Assembly: GCA_032716605.1 (NCBI GenBank)
Contig: CM064502.1
Coordinates: 58,550,421 to 58,614,420, forward strand
DNA from: Paralithodes platypus
Taxonomy: Eukaryota > Arthropoda > Malacostraca > Decapoda > Lithodidae
DNA length: 64,000 nucleotides
Direction of reading: 5' to 3'
Position 1 is the stretch's first letter. Each line of letters starts with the position of its first letter. Below the pieces are notes generated by a model. It searched no databases and was not told the DNA's origin. It saw nothing but the letters and a program-made list of their open reading frames with translations. The position numbers and the translations under genes are program-made. Of this stretch, positions 21,543 to 34,700 are shown piece by piece.

Positions 21543-21924
21543 AGGTCTCCCTCGATTTACGATCGGGTTACGTTCCGGAAAACCCAATCTTAACCCGTGC
21601 AGTACCGGTGACGTCCTTTTCATCCTATTATGGACACTATTAGATGATATTATTCAGCTTAGGAAGGATCTGTGGTAGCTCAAATGATTATATGAAATTG
21701 CCTGTTGCCTTTTGATTGCTAGAGGTCCTTCGTAAGCTGAATAAAGTCATGTAATCGTTGCCAGGATTTAATTAAACGGACGTCACCGATACAGTACGGG
21801 TTAAAAGGAAAAATCGTATAGCAAACCCTAAAATTAATGGGGTAAATGGCGATGCGTTGTCGGACCAGCCTATACCCAAACCCAAACACCTAAAAACGGG
21901 GCATCAGTTAGTGAGGGACACCTG
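21543..21924. mobile_element. TA-target family F element interrupted by TTAA family A
   Basis: The ends TAGGTCTCCCTCGATTTACG and GTGAGGGACACCTG are those of family F (about 192 bp). It is split at GATCTTAA, where intact copies read CCGATCTTAAATAGAAAAATC. Confidence 0.82.
21590..21804. mobile_element. TTAA family A element, complete (215 bp with both TTAA)
   Basis: Inverted ends TTAACCCGTGCAGTACCGG and CCGATACAGTACGGGTTAA. Comparison with uninterrupted family F copies proves duplication of the target TTAA, as in piggyBac-type transposition. It is non-coding and the best reference copy for family A. Confidence 0.92.
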
Positions 21925-21943
21925 TTATCAATAATTTCAAATG

Positions 21944-22021
21944 TGGGGCCTTATCGCAGAGAAAGAGGGACATTTGGACTACAAAAAAGACCCCCAAACC
22001 ACCTCTTCACAGGTTACATAT
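21944..22021 (+). pseudogene. Duplicated fragment of the GT31 terminal exon 3' end
   Basis: This stretch closely repeats the last coding 70 bp and the first downstream bases of the GT31 terminal exon (about 21,460-21,540): GGGGCCTTATCGCAGAGAAA here against GGGGTCTTATCGCCGAGAAA there, and both contain CCCAAACCACCTCTT. The copy lacks the stop at the matching place and runs on into unrelated sequence. A composite DNA transposon (21,543-21,924) lies between the two copies. Confidence 0.75.
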
Positions 22022-22355
22022 CAGGGGGTCAAACCGGAGCAATTTTGTTGTTAGACTTGAATGAATATGAGAAGGACTACTAGAAAATTAACATGAAATA
22101 GCTTGTTTTAGATAATTCATAACTTCCTAACACATAATTTGAACTATAAACTATAATTTTATCTATACATATAAATTAATAAAGAGTGAAAGTAATGGAT
22201 TCGGCTTTCGTTAGGCAGCCCTGTTACATATAATCAATATTTTCAAATGTTTCCTTCTGAGACGCTGACCCCATTTTGTTCAAGCATATACTGTATTTCA
22301 ATTTAGCAATTACAAAAACGAATGTATAATGTGATATTTCCGTGTTCTGGGACCT

Positions 22356-22412
22356 TATAATCTAATCCATTAATTTCACTCCCAACACCAAACACCTCCC
22401 AATGAAATTAAT
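22356..22412 (-). repeat. SINE S2, 3' half only
   Basis: CACTCCCAACACCAAACACC and CCAATGAAATTAATG match the S2 tail in reverse. The tRNA-like half is replaced by SINE S3, which starts immediately after. Confidence 0.65.
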
Positions 22413-22594
22413 GAGCCGTAGCATAGTCAGTAGAACGTCGGCTGTTGATCAAAAGGGTCGGCGGATCAAGCCCTCACTGTCAAAATATTATTGGTAGATG
22501 TCAAGCCCTGGCAACTTGACCTAGTGATTCGTGACAAACGCCTAATCTTCATGGCCACCCCTTCTCGGGAATTATGGCGTCTGGCAAAAAAATA
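22413..22594 (+). repeat. tRNA-derived SINE with RTE-like 3' tail (family S3)
   Basis: The head has GCATAGTCAGTAGAACGTCG and GGCTGTTGATC with a weak box B (GGCGGATCAAGCC). The tail TGGCCACCCCTTCTCGGGAA...GGCGTCTGGCAA matches the terminus of the RTE elements (TGGCCACCCCTTCGGGGATC...GGCGTCAGGCAA). It ends in an A-rich tract. Confidence 0.75.
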
Positions 22595-22621
22595 AATGTA
22601 TAAAACAGAGGGAATGATGTT

Positions 22622-22840
22622 GCTTAACCCTTTGAGGATCATGATGTGTTTTGACTATATTCTGGTTATCATTACACAATTGTATATAGCTTACAAAGGA
22701 TCTGTGGGAGTTAAAAGGGTAAAGACTGTCTCAATCAACCCTCTCTGACTGCCATATACCTTCCTAATCTGAATAAAATCGTCCAATAATAACCAAAAAT
22801 ATAGACAAATCGCATCTTAGGTCCTCAAAAAATCAAGTAA
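22622..22840. mobile_element. TTAA family A, second subfamily
   Basis: TTAACCCTTTGAGGATCATG at the left and AAATCGCATCTTAGGTCCTC at the right, with the usual internal palindrome (AGCTTACAAAGGATCTGTGG / ATACCTTCCTAATCTGAATA). Confidence 0.65.
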
Positions 22841-23011
22841 AATATTTGTAACTACAGTAAGCCTGTAAAACAGGCTTCTTTGTATCAGAAAATGTTTTAT
22901 ACAGTATGACCAAATCTAGAAAATAATAAAATATTTTCAATTTTTTTTCCCAGTAAGATCCTGCTGAACACATTTTGGTAACATACTCATTTATTTGACT
23001 TTATACACATT

Positions 23012-23275
23012 AAGGGAACATTTGTATTTATGTATATACTTATTGAGGGTTTTTATTTTCCCAAGACCTCCATCAAGCTTAAACAAATACTCTCAAGATC
23101 CCACTTTGTTATAAATTAGTACAGTACAAATTTCGGTAGAAAAAGCTGGTCCCTCCTTAATTACAGGCTCGCTATCGCACGCCAGGAAAAAATCAACACC
23201 TACATGGCATGAAAGGTCTTAATATTGACAAAAAAATGGGGCAAAAAGTGTATTTTCAGCCTCATTGGATCAAAA
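23012..23275. mobile_element. TTAA family B element, 3' part lost
   Basis: CATTAAGGGAACATTTGTAT, ACCTCCATCAAGCTTAAA and GGCTCGCTATCGCACGCCAG match family B. The right end is missing. Confidence 0.6.
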
Positions 23276-23873
23276 CGTACAGATTATTATTATTATTACA
23301 CACGCACAGTGAGAGAGAGAGAGAGAGAGAGTGTGTGTAAATAATTTCGTGGGGTAACTATTACAGCATAGTTTACAGTAACCTTGAATGGTGTAACCCA
23401 TATACTGTACCTGCAATTACCCCTACCACAACCATCAATATCTTGCAACACACACACACACACTAACAATCTATCTCTTACACACACACACTAACAATCT
23501 CTCTCTCTCTCTCATACTTACAATCTTATTCTCTCCTATACACAAAGCAAACTCGCAATCTCTCTCTCACACACGATCTCTTGTTATCTCTTACAATGTA
23601 CACTCACAATCTTTCGCACACATACACTATCTCAAATACACTCACTCAAACATTCTCTCCCGTACACACAAACAAGTACAGTACAACATTCACAATCTTG
23701 CTCTCTCATATAATCACATTCACACCCAATCATTCTCTCACACCCGCTACAAACATAACACTCTCACAGGCAATATTATATATACTGTACTGTATACTGC
23801 ATAAGATATACAGTATATATATATACAGTATATATATATACTGTATATATATGTTAGTATAGCCAGGTAATAG

Positions 23874-24985
<1,112 letters not shown>

Positions 24986-25067
24986 TTCTCTCACACCCAC
25001 TACAAACATAACACTCTCACAGGCAATATATATACTGTACTGTATTGTATACTGCATAACATATACA

Positions 25068-25651
<584 letters not shown>

Positions 25652-26019
25652 TTTTGGCTCTGTCACTCTTTCAACTTTGGGGGAGGCACTCGCTACAGGC
25701 AGTTCTGCCTTTTGTCTCCCTCACTCACATAGAAAAAATATATATATATCTATATACTGTATATATATATAATATTTAACATTAAAATATACATACAGTA
25801 TACCAGTACTTGCTTAACTTCTACTGTATCCGAGGGTATTACTATAAATGTAACCTCCAGTACCAGGTATTGTGGCCAAAATGGCTTCAGAGTTGAGAGA
25901 GAGCAACCTCTCACCCCGAAACTTCAATGAGTACTGAGCCAGCTCGCCTGTGGGACCTTATATACACTCTGAGAAGTGTTGCCAAGGACTCGAGGCAGTG
26001 TTTAAAAGTCATGTTGCTA

Positions 26020-26218
26020 AAGCCGGTATCACACAAGCTCTTTTTCCCTCAACATTTATCCTTAACACTGGTCTGGCAGATTATGAGGTCAACAGTATAT
26101 ATATTCCGGTTACCTAATTACGCCTACCATCAGTCTAGTTTCAGATACCAGTGTAAAATAGTCCAGAAATGGTGATCATCGAATGTTGACTATAATAACT
26201 CTTGTGTGATACCGGCTT
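26020..26218. mobile_element. MITE family C (complete, 199 bp)
   Basis: AAGCCGGTATCACACAAGCTC and CTCTTGTGTGATACCGGCTT bound the copy; it has small internal deletions relative to the 10.3-kb copy. Confidence 0.85.
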
Positions 26219-26412
26219 AAGTACCACTCAGTACAAGGACCACATATTACGGACGGACGTCGTACGGCTCTGGTACTGGCGAGTGACTTTGTACTGTCGG
26301 CCAACGTACGTCGCTGGTACAGTAAGGGCTAAAATACAGTTTAACATTTCAACAGTATTTGCCATAGGCTATTGGAAACACACTAGGAATGTCAAGGGAA
26401 AGTGATAATTAT

Positions 26413-26612
26413 AATGTAAAACTTGCAAAATAAACAAACCAAAACTTATACGAACACAGTAAAACGACAAAACAACTAATCAAAATCGCTGTGTGGAAAC
26501 GACGCTTAAGTAAAATAATAATTCATAAATAAAAGAACACAATCCACCACATAGGGTGTACATCACTACATGAGCAAGTTAATCTGGTTCCTAACATAAA
26601 TTGGCACAGCAT
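26413..26612 (+). repeat. Dispersed repeat R-A
   Basis: TAATGTAAAACTTGCAAAAT through AAGTTAATCTG. Further copies lie at 27,168-27,268, 36,109-36,325, 41,407-41,540 and 46,285-46,516, all in the same orientation. The class is unknown; no coding content or terminal inverted repeat was found. Confidence 0.75.
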
Positions 26613-26619
26613 TTAACTG

Positions 26620-27160
26620 ACCTGCTCCGACATTTGTATTTACACACCAATCGCCACCATCTGGGCATATTTGGCGAAAATATAAGCAAGATTATACCTG
26701 ATGTATCTCTGCAACCAATACACATACAATAACCAACTAAATATAATATTCACATACCTTATTTCACCTTGAGAATGGTGAAAACCGTGTCTTTCTACGT
26801 GGTTTGGTTCGTTGCTTATCACCGCGACCTTTTCTATCAATTTCGTTATTTTCTCGTATTCATATCTCTGCAAAGAAGTGTCCTTACCTAAGTTAGATAT
26901 ATATCAAGATGTAACATTCAGTTATGTTGCAAATGGTGAAGATTAGGACACTATACACCAACTGGTTCTTCTTTGATGCTGAAAATATAAGGGTGATGCT
27001 TGGAGCATTTCTGGGGTAAAAATGGGAGTCTCAGGAATTTCGTTATTTTCAGGTATTCATATCTCTGCAAAGAAATGGCCAACATAGGTTATATATGAAT
27101 CAGAATGTAGCACTCGCTGTTATCTTGCGTATGGTGAAGACTAGAACATTGTACACCAAG
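26620..27160. repeat. Diverged tandem duplication of about 200 bp
   Basis: TCGTTATTTTCTCGTATTCATATCTCTGCA (about 26,840, shown in part) and TCGTTATTTTCAGGTATTCA (27,041) start two related units that each include ATGGTGAAGA and a TACACCAA end. No gene is recognised. Confidence 0.55.
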
Positions 27161-27527
27161 TAATTTAAAATGTAAAACTTGCAAACTAAACAAACCAAAA
27201 CTGGGACAAAGACAATATAAAGTCAAATTAACTTATCAAAATCGCTATGTGGAAACAACGCTCTTGAGGTTTAATTCTATACTGTAAGAGAAGGTCAAAC
27301 ATGTGGATCAGTGAAAGGCAGTTTGTACTAAGGAACATTCCTTTATTAAAATAAAATTAGAACTATATTAAACCAAATTCATCATACTTTGTATCCATCA
27401 GAAACCCACATATTATTATTGTATTTCTCTTTAATATCGATGTTCACAGCTCCAACTTCCTTATAGCCTGAAACTCGCAAGTGGTCAATTGATGCAAGAT
27501 CGAAGCAAACATTAGGCTATATTTATA

Positions 27528-27652
27528 TTATTTCAACACCAAACACCTCCCACATGAAATTAATAAAAGCATGGGATCCACCGATATTCGAACCTGGGTT
27601 ACCACATAGCCTACAGATTTAAACACTCTAACCACTACACCATCAAGAAAAA
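27528..27652 (-). repeat. tRNA-derived SINE (family S2)
   Basis: The reverse strand has TGGTGTAGTGGTTAGAGTGT, box B GGTTCGAATATCGG and the S2 tail (TTAATTTCATGTGGGAGGTG). Confidence 0.75.
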
Positions 27653-27875
27653 TATGCTAGACAGGCAATTTTGACGCCATCATCATTGCGTCATCAAGTG
27701 CACGTATTTAAGATATTGCTAGATTTTAATTTTCTTTGGATTGTGCGACTCAAAAAGGTTGACTATTAACCTACCCATTATAAATGACTATATAAAGTAT
27801 ATAGCTATGGTTTTATAACTAGTATATGACTTATGTAGTAATAAAAATAGAATAATAGAAGTAGGAAAGTTCAGA

Positions 27876-28037
27876 ATGGAACCATACGGCCGGCGCGTCT
27901 TTGAAGGAAGGAGACTGGCAGACAGCGTGGCGCCAAAAAGGGGAGCTGTATTTTTGTGTGGACAATATTTCCCTTATTTCCCCTTAACCAGCGACTGTCA
28001 GGGCCTCCACGGGACTGGAGAACCATCAGGGGAGCAG
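27876..28037 (+). other. Possible 5' exon (leader) of the 3CxxC gene
   Basis: A block of unique, GC-richer sequence ends in a good donor (GGAGCAG|gtaata). It contains a 54-codon open stretch from ATG at 27,876. If spliced to the acceptor at 30,165, that frame stops after four codons, so it would act as a leader with an upstream ORF. This is an inference from position only. Confidence 0.22.
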
Positions 28038-28944
28038 GTAATATACACAAATTGCCTTCAAATCACTTAATACTTCCTTTAAGTTTAAACAGAACTATGG
28101 GTGAATATGGAAACTTGCAACACCCAGCTGAGGTTATAGGCCTAAAAGATGGACTTCTGATTTTTTTTTTTTTTTTTTTTTTTTTTACTCCATTTGGTTA
28201 GCCTATAGCCACTGCACCTAATTAATATGCACCAGATCTTTAATTATGTCGTATGCTATGCCTCTCGGAGATCTGTTTAGGCATATTTACTGTATAAGAT
28301 GATCACTCTTGGGCATTTAAAACAATGGTCCTAAATGTATGTATCGGGTCCAGACAGGCAGACATCCCAATGGCGCCATGCTGTCTGGCACGTCCAGATT
28401 TTATTGTCAGCTGGTATTATTGTATTCCCATCAGAATATCAAACCCGAGCAATTTTGTTTGAAGACTTGAAGGAATATGACACAATATGAGAAGGAACAA
28501 TATGAGAAGGAATACAAGAAAGTTAACATGGAATAGCATTGTTTTGGGCCATTTTATCACTTCCGAAGACAATGTGAGAAGGCATACTTTAAAATTAACA
28601 TGGCATAGCATTGTTTTAGCCATTTTATCACTTCCAAAGACAAAATGAGAAGGAATACTTTAAAATTAATATGGAATAGCATTGTTTTGGCCCTATCATC
28701 ACTTTCAGAGACATGATTTGAAATGTAAACCATGATATCTTTATATAGGCTATATAATAATACAAATAATGGACTCAGCTTTCGTTTGACACCATGATTA
28801 TTATATTTCCCATTGAGGGGAGATGGTTCGTGTTTCTGGACCCCCTTTTCCCTCGAGTTTAGTCCCATTAGCCTAGTTTTTATATTTAAGACGTCCGGCC
28901 CATTAGTTTGGCGATTTTATCACCTTTCGCCCCATTTCGTTGTT

Positions 28945-29456
28945 GTTGTTGTTTTCCCCCAAGCTGCCTGGCCGAACAGCCCCAAGGCCCCGAGCAAGGC
29001 CAAGGCCATAACCGAGCGCCCCCACAGAACCCTCCCTGCCGACCACAATAAAGCCTGGGTGACCGAAGCCACTCCATGGCGGGGAGCTGAGGAGGGTGCG
29101 GAAACGCCCGGGAAACCAAAGCCCCACCCAGGGCCCTGTGCCCCTCAGCAATTATGAAGAGAAAGTTGAGGGGCAAAGGAAAGATGTGATGCTTTGGCTT
29201 CCAATCTTGGTAGATTAGGAGGTCAATCCACGCAAGAGACGCCGTCACTTGAGATCTAGAAAATATATAAGTAAAAGGAACAGTCAGAGTAAGCTATGGG
29301 TATGGCAGAGATCGCTCAGTTCTCACTCTGATAGACCAGCCCATCACCACATGACTAGAACCCAATCCTCTTAGCATCAGCTAGGAAAGGCCCTAGAAAG
29401 CCGCCTTTGGCGGGGGGATAGCTCCCCTATTTCAACCCATTTCGGGGTTGGGCACC
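28945..29456 (-). mobile_element. Short retroposon with 17-bp target duplication and (CAA)n tail
   Basis: CGCCCCATTTCGTTGTT occurs at 28,928-28,944 and 29,457-29,473. Between them lies 512 bp that, on the - strand, ends in AACAACAACAAC after a GC-rich body. No coding region is recognised and no clear Pol III boxes are seen. It interrupts a TTAA-family B copy (from about 28,810). Confidence 0.75.
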
Positions 29457-29530
29457 CGCCCCATTTCGTTGTTAGGTTAGGTTATTTTTAGTCTTTATTA
29501 TTGTATATGTAAAGATCTATGGCTTACGGT

Positions 29531-30014
29531 TTAACCCTTAACTGGCGGCGCGCATCATATGTCGAGTGAAAGAAATTTGGACTATGTGGCGGCTCACAAC
29601 ATAAGTCTGTGGCATTTTCAGCACGTAATGTTGCTGAGAGAGAGAGACAAGTGGTGGCAAGAGAGTAGCGAGCGTATGACTGCTCCAGACCACCGCGGTG
29701 GACCAACTGACATGAATCCCACCCTCCTCCACCCTCTCACACTCGCTACACAGTGAATTGTGTAGGGAAAGTACCGAATTACATGTTTTTTGCACTTGTG
29801 TTGCGCGATTGTTGCAAGAAAACTAGCGGTCATACAAGGATCGTTGGGGTGTCATTGGAAAGCTCTGTTTATGCCCTCTCAGGGATAAATACTTGTTTTA
29901 CGCTCTGGGTCTTATTTAGGCATGAAAATTATCACATAAACAGCCCTATTTTGGATAAAAAACCCGCTGGTGGCTACATATTATTTACCGCCTAGGCCGC
30001 TCGTTAGGTGTTAA
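29531..30014. mobile_element. TTAA family D element (484 bp)
   Basis: TTAACCCTTAACTGGCGGCG to CGCTCGTTAGGTGTTAA. It ends about 150 bp upstream of the first coding exon of the 3CxxC gene. Several ORFs in it are also present, out of frame, in the 8.2-kb copy and are not conserved as proteins. Confidence 0.78.
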
Positions 30015-30164
30015 GTTATGTGTTTGGAAGTGATAAAATGGACAAAACAGATGCTCTTTTATGTCAATTTTCTTTTATTCCTTCTCATATTAATTCAAGG
30101 TTTCAAACAAAATTGCTCCGGTTTGACACCCTGTAACTGAACAAAGTTATTTATCTATTTTCAG

Positions 30165-31782
30165 CGATGTCGGTGAGTGAGGCTGTTGAGGTGGTAGCTA
30201 CTGATGGGGCCACTACTTTAGCCTTCCAGCATGTTTACCACTCATCCACCCAACACATCCCTGCGTATGGTCCACTAAGTCCGCCATCTGCTCCACCTCC
30301 TTGTCTTGTACCGGGGACTTCCTGCACTCCTATTGTCCCACCTTATCCACCACCACCACATCACCCAACGTACCCTCCTCCCCTCGTCCCTATGTGCTCC
30401 CCGTCTCCTTCCACCTCAGTATCCTCCCCACTTATCCTCTCCTGCTCCTCAATGTGCCCCACGCCAAGACCTGCCTGCCCTCCATCTAGTCCGCCGTGCC
30501 CTCCACCTAACTCCACCTGCGGCCCACTAAGCCCCGTCGCTGCTTCACCGTATTTTGGGCTAGACCGTGATATGACGTCCCCATCTCTGCATAGTACTAC
30601 CCCATCTGCCCAATCGTCTCTTGTTACACCTCAACCAAGCCCATCTCCTGTCCTGTCTAACCCTGGTTTGTCTCTACTGACCTTCGCTCAGCCATGCCCC
30701 TCACCTGGCCCCTTGAGCCCTGTTATACCCTGCATGTGCCAAGGCGACCCAACTTGCCCATCCCCTACCACTGGGTATTGTGATACTTCTTACCCTTGTG
30801 TGATATATACAGTAATGCCTTCATACCCGGTAATGCCTTTATACAACCAAGAAGAGGAAGAGCAGGGAGAGGAGAGCCAGGGTACTATAGATCAGTGCAA
30901 CAGTGATATGATAGATCAGACCGTATATCTCTCACCCATGCCTCTACCTCCTCCACCACCACAAGCAAATATTGAAGAGATCGGAGAGTGTCAAGATAAG
31001 AAAATTAGTCACACTGAGGCTGTGGAAGACGGAGAATTGGATGACGACGAAAGGGAGCTTGAAGATGAAATGAAAGTACTGTCTCTTAGTGCAGGACACA
31101 TCATCTCGCCCCAACCTTCCGACAGAATGGGTCTGTTTGGTTCAGATGGTTGTTGGTATCCAGTGTGTCAACCAGCCCCACAACAAACTGAATCTGCTTT
31201 ATCCTGCCACAGGAACACACTTCAGGAGTTTACCTCAATGTCTTGTGATACCCTGGATAGATGTCCTCAGCTTCACTCTCCAGATCAAAGCTTCACAAAT
31301 ATGCCAGCTAACCCTAGAAATCAAAGCATGCCTTCAATCTCCCCTCATCCTGGAAAAACCGACGTTCTATCTTTCAACAGTGTTCGTCCCAATGGGCCCC
31401 GTGGCTTGCCCCGTCTTTCGCTGCCGTTTCACAGAAGTTCTGAGTGGCCTCCTGACTTCGCACCCCCTTACCCTAGAGCCCCCGACTGGCTGCCTAACTT
31501 CGCTCCACCGTTCTACAAGCCCAAGAGTGTCATGCTAGGAGGACCAAGAAGATTCCCAATGTTCCCCGAGCAAGACACGTTTCCCAGACCCAACATGATG
31601 ATGCCCGGACCCAGAATGATTGGTCCCGGTCTACGTGGGCCATGGCCTGGTGGTCCCATGATGGTCAGAGCTCGCCAGATATCCCTTATGCCTTTCTACA
31701 ACTACTTCCATGATCTAGACCTGCCTGTCAACACCTTGGGTAGACCTCGGCTGCTACACTCTCTCCCCAGTAAAGGACACAT
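30165..31782 (+). CDS. 3CxxC gene, first coding exon (proline-rich)
   Basis: The acceptor TATTTTCAG lies two bases before the ATG, so the start codon is at the beginning of an internal exon and a leader exon must exist upstream. The frame is 538 codons plus AT, ending at ACAT|GTAAGT; reading on into the intron would hit TAA two bases later. Composition is dominated by Pro and Ser; the C-terminal third is rich in Gly, Arg, Met and Pro. Confidence 0.85.
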
Positions 31783-34700
31783 GTAAGTCTAAACATATAT
31801 ATATATTTTTTTTACTGCACCTCTAATTATATATTTTTGTCTGATTTGAAAGTTAATAATGCAGCATAAATATCTTCCCAAAATAATGAGCAGTGTAATA
31901 ATGAAACGACCTAAATTGAGGCGACATGAAGCGAGGAGTCTGTACTGTGTTAAATAAAGTACAGTAGAACCTCGCCCAACCGGACTAATCGGTGGAGAAT
32001 CCTATCTGGAAGTGCCAAAAGTCCGGATCTGCCATAGCCCATAGTCAAAATAAGTATCAGTGAACCGGACAAGTCCGGATGTCTGAGATAATGATGTTCG
32101 GTTCCTAGAATGCTGCGTGGTCCAAATTCGATGCATTTTTGTTTCAGCCAACGAGACTAGTCCGATTGGCTTGGGATTATATCAGGAATTAAGTTGTGCT
32201 GTCCGAACCCGATGCCTTTTTTTCCCAAGCCAACCGGATCAGTCCGAAGGGCTGGATAACATGTCCAAATTCAAAGATTGTTATTTTCCGAACTTTATTT
32301 ATTTTTATTTTTTTTCTTTTCTTTTCTTTTCCCCATGCCATCAGCACCAGTCCGGATGGCTGAATAAATGTCCGAGACAGAATGCTCGTCCGGAAGTCTT
32401 GGGTTTCCGGATGGGCGGGGTTTTACTGTAGTGTGGAGGAGGTATGTGGGTGTACTATTATAGTCAGTTATATTTCAGCTGATAGTAAAGTAAATCCCTT
32501 AGCAACTCTTTTCTTGACACTTGATGGACAAATACAAATTACTATGTCTAGGTGTCGTATTATGCCAAGTTTTCATAATTAACAACACATTTTGTTACAA
32601 AATCAACGTAATAGCTAAATAACCAAGATAGTATGTCTGTATATACTCAGGCATAATACCCCATTAGCTGGGGGTGGCTGACTCGAGAGAGAGAGCCTGA
32701 ACAGAATCATATTTAAAGTTCCAATTCTTCTTAAGGTCCGGGACCACTTTCGCATTCCCTCGCCCCTTTTTCTGTCTCGTCAAGTATGTGAGTTTTACAA
32801 GGGGAGGAGGAATCCTAGCCTCACGCCCCCGAAATAGGAAAAGTAGTACAGGTACAGGAAAAGAGACAGGCAGAAACAGCTAAAGTTAGGTAGAGGATGC
32901 CAAACCTCACATTGGACAGGACCAGCCCTCATATTTACCATCAGCTGGAAAAAACCCGACTATAATAATGTGTTGTATAATTATACAGTATACATGGGTG
33001 ACCTAGATGTGTGTGAATTTGTATTTTGTTTATGTGTATTCATTGTTTTCTGTTGTGTTGTCCCTATTCGGGCTCTGTCTTGAGTCCCCCCCCCCCCCCA
33101 AATGTGTTTTTGGAAAAGTGGGGAATGGGCCTGAGTATGTACATACTTATACTGTATACAGTAGTGTGAAGGAGGCATATGGGTGTACTAATAATGAGTT
33201 GTATATATATATATATCCAGTAGTGTGGAGGAGGTGTGGGTACGTCACATGGGTGCACTGTTCCGTAACCTGCCCCACCCCTGGCTGCTGACGGCCGCAC
33301 CACGGGGTAAACAACCTACAGGCTCGTCTTGGTCAACCTTCAAGGACCTGGCCAAAGTACGCTTCTACTGCAAGGTAATAATATCTATACCATTGTGCTT
33401 AAGTGCCCCATCAATTACCCCTTCCATCGTTTAATCATTAGGCAGCCGACGCTCTACTGACTATGTTACGGCTTGCGTATGTAGTACTGTATTCGTAAGT
33501 AACCTTATGATCAGGTTTTAGTTTTAGGCTGAATCTTTTCTTCTGGGGCTGGATCCTGGAAGATACCATAAGTTATGGCAAGGTGGGAGGCATCACAGCT
33601 GATACCTCGCCCACGCCATAACTCCTCATAATCAGAACAAATACATCATAAGTTTTTGTTGCTGTAGTTCCCCAGACTTTCTGGGGGCCCAATTTAAAGT
33701 GAATCAAATTGTCTAATACTGTAGTAGCCAGAATGAAGTTAAAAGGACGGCACCGGTACTGAGAGGGATAATACGCAACCATACAGGTCTCCCTCACTAT
33801 CCGATTCCCCAATTAATGATATTATTATAGGTTTTTAGGTGTTTGTGTTTTGCCATTTTGGCTGGTCCCAGATAGGGATGTATCGATACCAATATTTTGG
33901 CCCTACAACAGGCCGATACCACTGATACCGATACATCGGTACATCCCTAGTCCAAGAATGCATCCTCATTTACCCCATTAATTTTAGGGTTTGCTATATG
34001 ATTTACTATGCAAGATCGGGTTTTCAGGAACATAACCCAATCGTAAATCGAGGGAGACCTATATGTGGTAAGTTCTTTGGTGTTTATATTGTGTCGTCCC
34101 TGTTTTGGTTTGTTTATTTTGAAAGTTTTACATTATAATTCCAGGTTTGCAGTGACGGCTGGACCAGCATGTACGGGGTGGTGGTGTTCTGTTACCGCCA
34201 GGACAAAGTGAACGGTGCCGGGACTGTTCTCTACCAGGTGGCCGGCCAGAAGTGTCGACTCTGTCATCCCTCTGCTGCTCAGGAGTTCCAGCTGCCTCTG
34301 TGGTACCCGGAGGAGGCACAAAAGGTTTGTAATTTGTATGCATAGCATGCAAAGGTGAGCTTGTATTCAATGACCGGCTTGGCAGTGTCAACTTTGGCAA
34401 CGAGGCACTGGAGATGGTGGACAAGTTTTACTACTTGGGTGATACTATCTCTGCCGGCGGTGGGGCTGAGGCCGCCACTATAGCTAGAATAAGATGCGGC
34501 TGGGGAAAGTTTAGAGAACTTTTGCCACTACTCGCCATGAGAAGACTCCCTCTCCCCTTGAAGAGAGAGAGAGAGGGATAGTATACGCTTCATGTTTGAA
34601 TCTGAGATGGAGTTGCATAGAATGTCCTTTGTAAGAGTCTTATTTAATTTATGATTCTAGCTTCAAATCAGTTCTGTACATGTACTGTATACAAGTTTTG

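Noticed and set aside
26640..26873. 77-codon - strand ORF
   Set aside because: It covers part of a diverged tandem repeat (26.6-27.1 kb) and has no family match or splice support.
28813..29248. ORFs of 82-120 codons on both strands at 28.8-29.2 kb
   Set aside because: They run across the boundary of a retroposon and a DNA transposon, so they cannot be one gene.
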